Notes under the pieces: model-generated
The model's input: the letters and a program-made list of their open reading frames with translations, nothing else
Told to the model about the DNA's origin: nothing
Databases searched by the model: none
Shown here: positions 5,283-5,627 of the stretch, piece by piece
How positions within the stretch are numbered: position 1 is the first letter of the stretch
Layout of the letters: every line of letters starts with the position of its first letter
Program-made: the position numbers and the translations under genes
Source: Bacteroidia bacterium
Lineage (GTDB): Bacteria; Bacteroidota; Bacteroidia; Cytophagales; Cyclobacteriaceae
Assembly (NCBI GenBank): GCA_025356795.1
Contig: JANXRR010000584.1
Span: forward strand, 1-5,627
Direction: 5' to 3'
DNA length: 5,627 nucleotides

Positions 5283-5627
5283 AATTCATAAAATTGTTGT
5301 TGGTTCAACTATTTTCGGTATCAGTGATTTCTTGTAATCCTGATATAGGAGGTGGTACAATAAACACTGCTATTGAACTACAACTAAAAGCAAAGGATGG
5401 AAAAGATATGTTAGATTCTGCCAATCCAACTGGTTACAAAAAAGATAGTATTAAAGTTTACTATGTTGTTAATGGAAAGAATATGGAGGTGTACCGCCCT
5501 AATCTTGATGCTCCACGTTCATTTTGGATTGAAAAAGCATCATCTGGAAATTATGTGATGACTCTGCTTCCGAACGATTTGGACAATCAACATATAGTGT
5601 CAACCACTCTCATCCAGTGGAGGTATA
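5279..5627 (+). CDS. Lipoprotein next to the C10 peptidase, 3' partial
   Basis: A frame opens with ATG at 5279-5281, overlapping the peptidase TGA as ATGA, and stays open to the window end (116 codons visible). The N-terminus is a lipoprotein signal: MKFIKLLLVQLFSVSVISC, lipobox VISC with Cys19, followed by a short Gly linker (IGGG). The rest looks like a secreted beta-rich domain: IELQLKAKDGKDMLDSANP, then IKVYYVVNGKNMEVY, then SGNYVMTLLPNDLDN. I recall similar small lipoproteins next to C10 peptidases in Bacteroidota, and Bacteroides fragilis C10 genes have linked staphostatin-like inhibitor genes. The 4-bp overlap suggests translational coupling and a role linked to the peptidase, perhaps as inhibitor or partner. 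That role is inferred from position; no inhibitor motif was recognised. The gene is not complete here. Confidence 0.85.
   Translation, partial: MKFIKLLLVQLFSVSVISCNPDIGGGTINTAIELQLKAKDGKDMLDSANPTGYKKDSIKVYYVVNGKNMEVYRPNLDAPRSFWIEKASSGNYVMTLLPNDLDNQHIVSTTLIQWRY

Noticed and set aside
1..5627. tRNA, rRNA, CRISPR array, insertion sequence or transposase
   Set aside because: No cloverleaf, regularly spaced repeats, terminal inverted repeats around a transposase, or rRNA-like sequence was seen.

Overview
The window looks like a chromosomal segment of a Bacteroidota bacterium, probably Cytophagales-like. The evidence is the low-GC sequence, the lack of clear Shine-Dalgarno sequences, a short RsmI without the C-terminal extension of the E. 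coli protein, a long FtsX-type permease with the typical Bacteroidota motifs, and a C10 (streptopain-like) peptidase on a lipoprotein signal. The lineage call rests on protein family style only; no marker gene is present.

Layout. Positions 1-1415 (+) hold the C-terminal part of an FtsX/MacB-type ABC transporter permease whose start lies before the window. It converges on a minus-strand cluster read from right to left: a pterin-4a-carbinolamine dehydratase (3790-3557), rsmI (3486-2806), an inositol monophosphatase family enzyme (2709-1915) and a small lipoprotein (1879-1451). A 10-bp stem at 1407-1443 probably terminates this cluster. The spacings of 35 to 96 bp allow an operon but do not prove one. 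A 71-bp two-stem palindrome fills the gap between the dehydratase and rsmI.

An AT-rich 198-bp divergent region (3791-3988) separates this cluster from a plus-strand module. The module starts with a C10 cysteine peptidase gene (3989-5282) that reads in two frames. The first frame encodes a lipoprotein signal, a propeptide of the Spi/I69 inhibitor type and the start of the mature enzyme. The second frame, which takes over at about 4646-4659, encodes the catalytic Cys, His and Asn-Trp region. Both halves are otherwise intact. A short AT tract at the junction suggests loss of one AT unit, or equivalently a net +1 frame change.

The stop of the catalytic half overlaps by four bases (ATGA) the start of a further lipoprotein gene (5279 to beyond the window end). 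This close coupling suggests that the lipoprotein works with the peptidase, possibly as an inhibitor or partner. The most interesting part of the window is this peptidase, propeptide and lipoprotein module with its frame break; the rest is mainly housekeeping.
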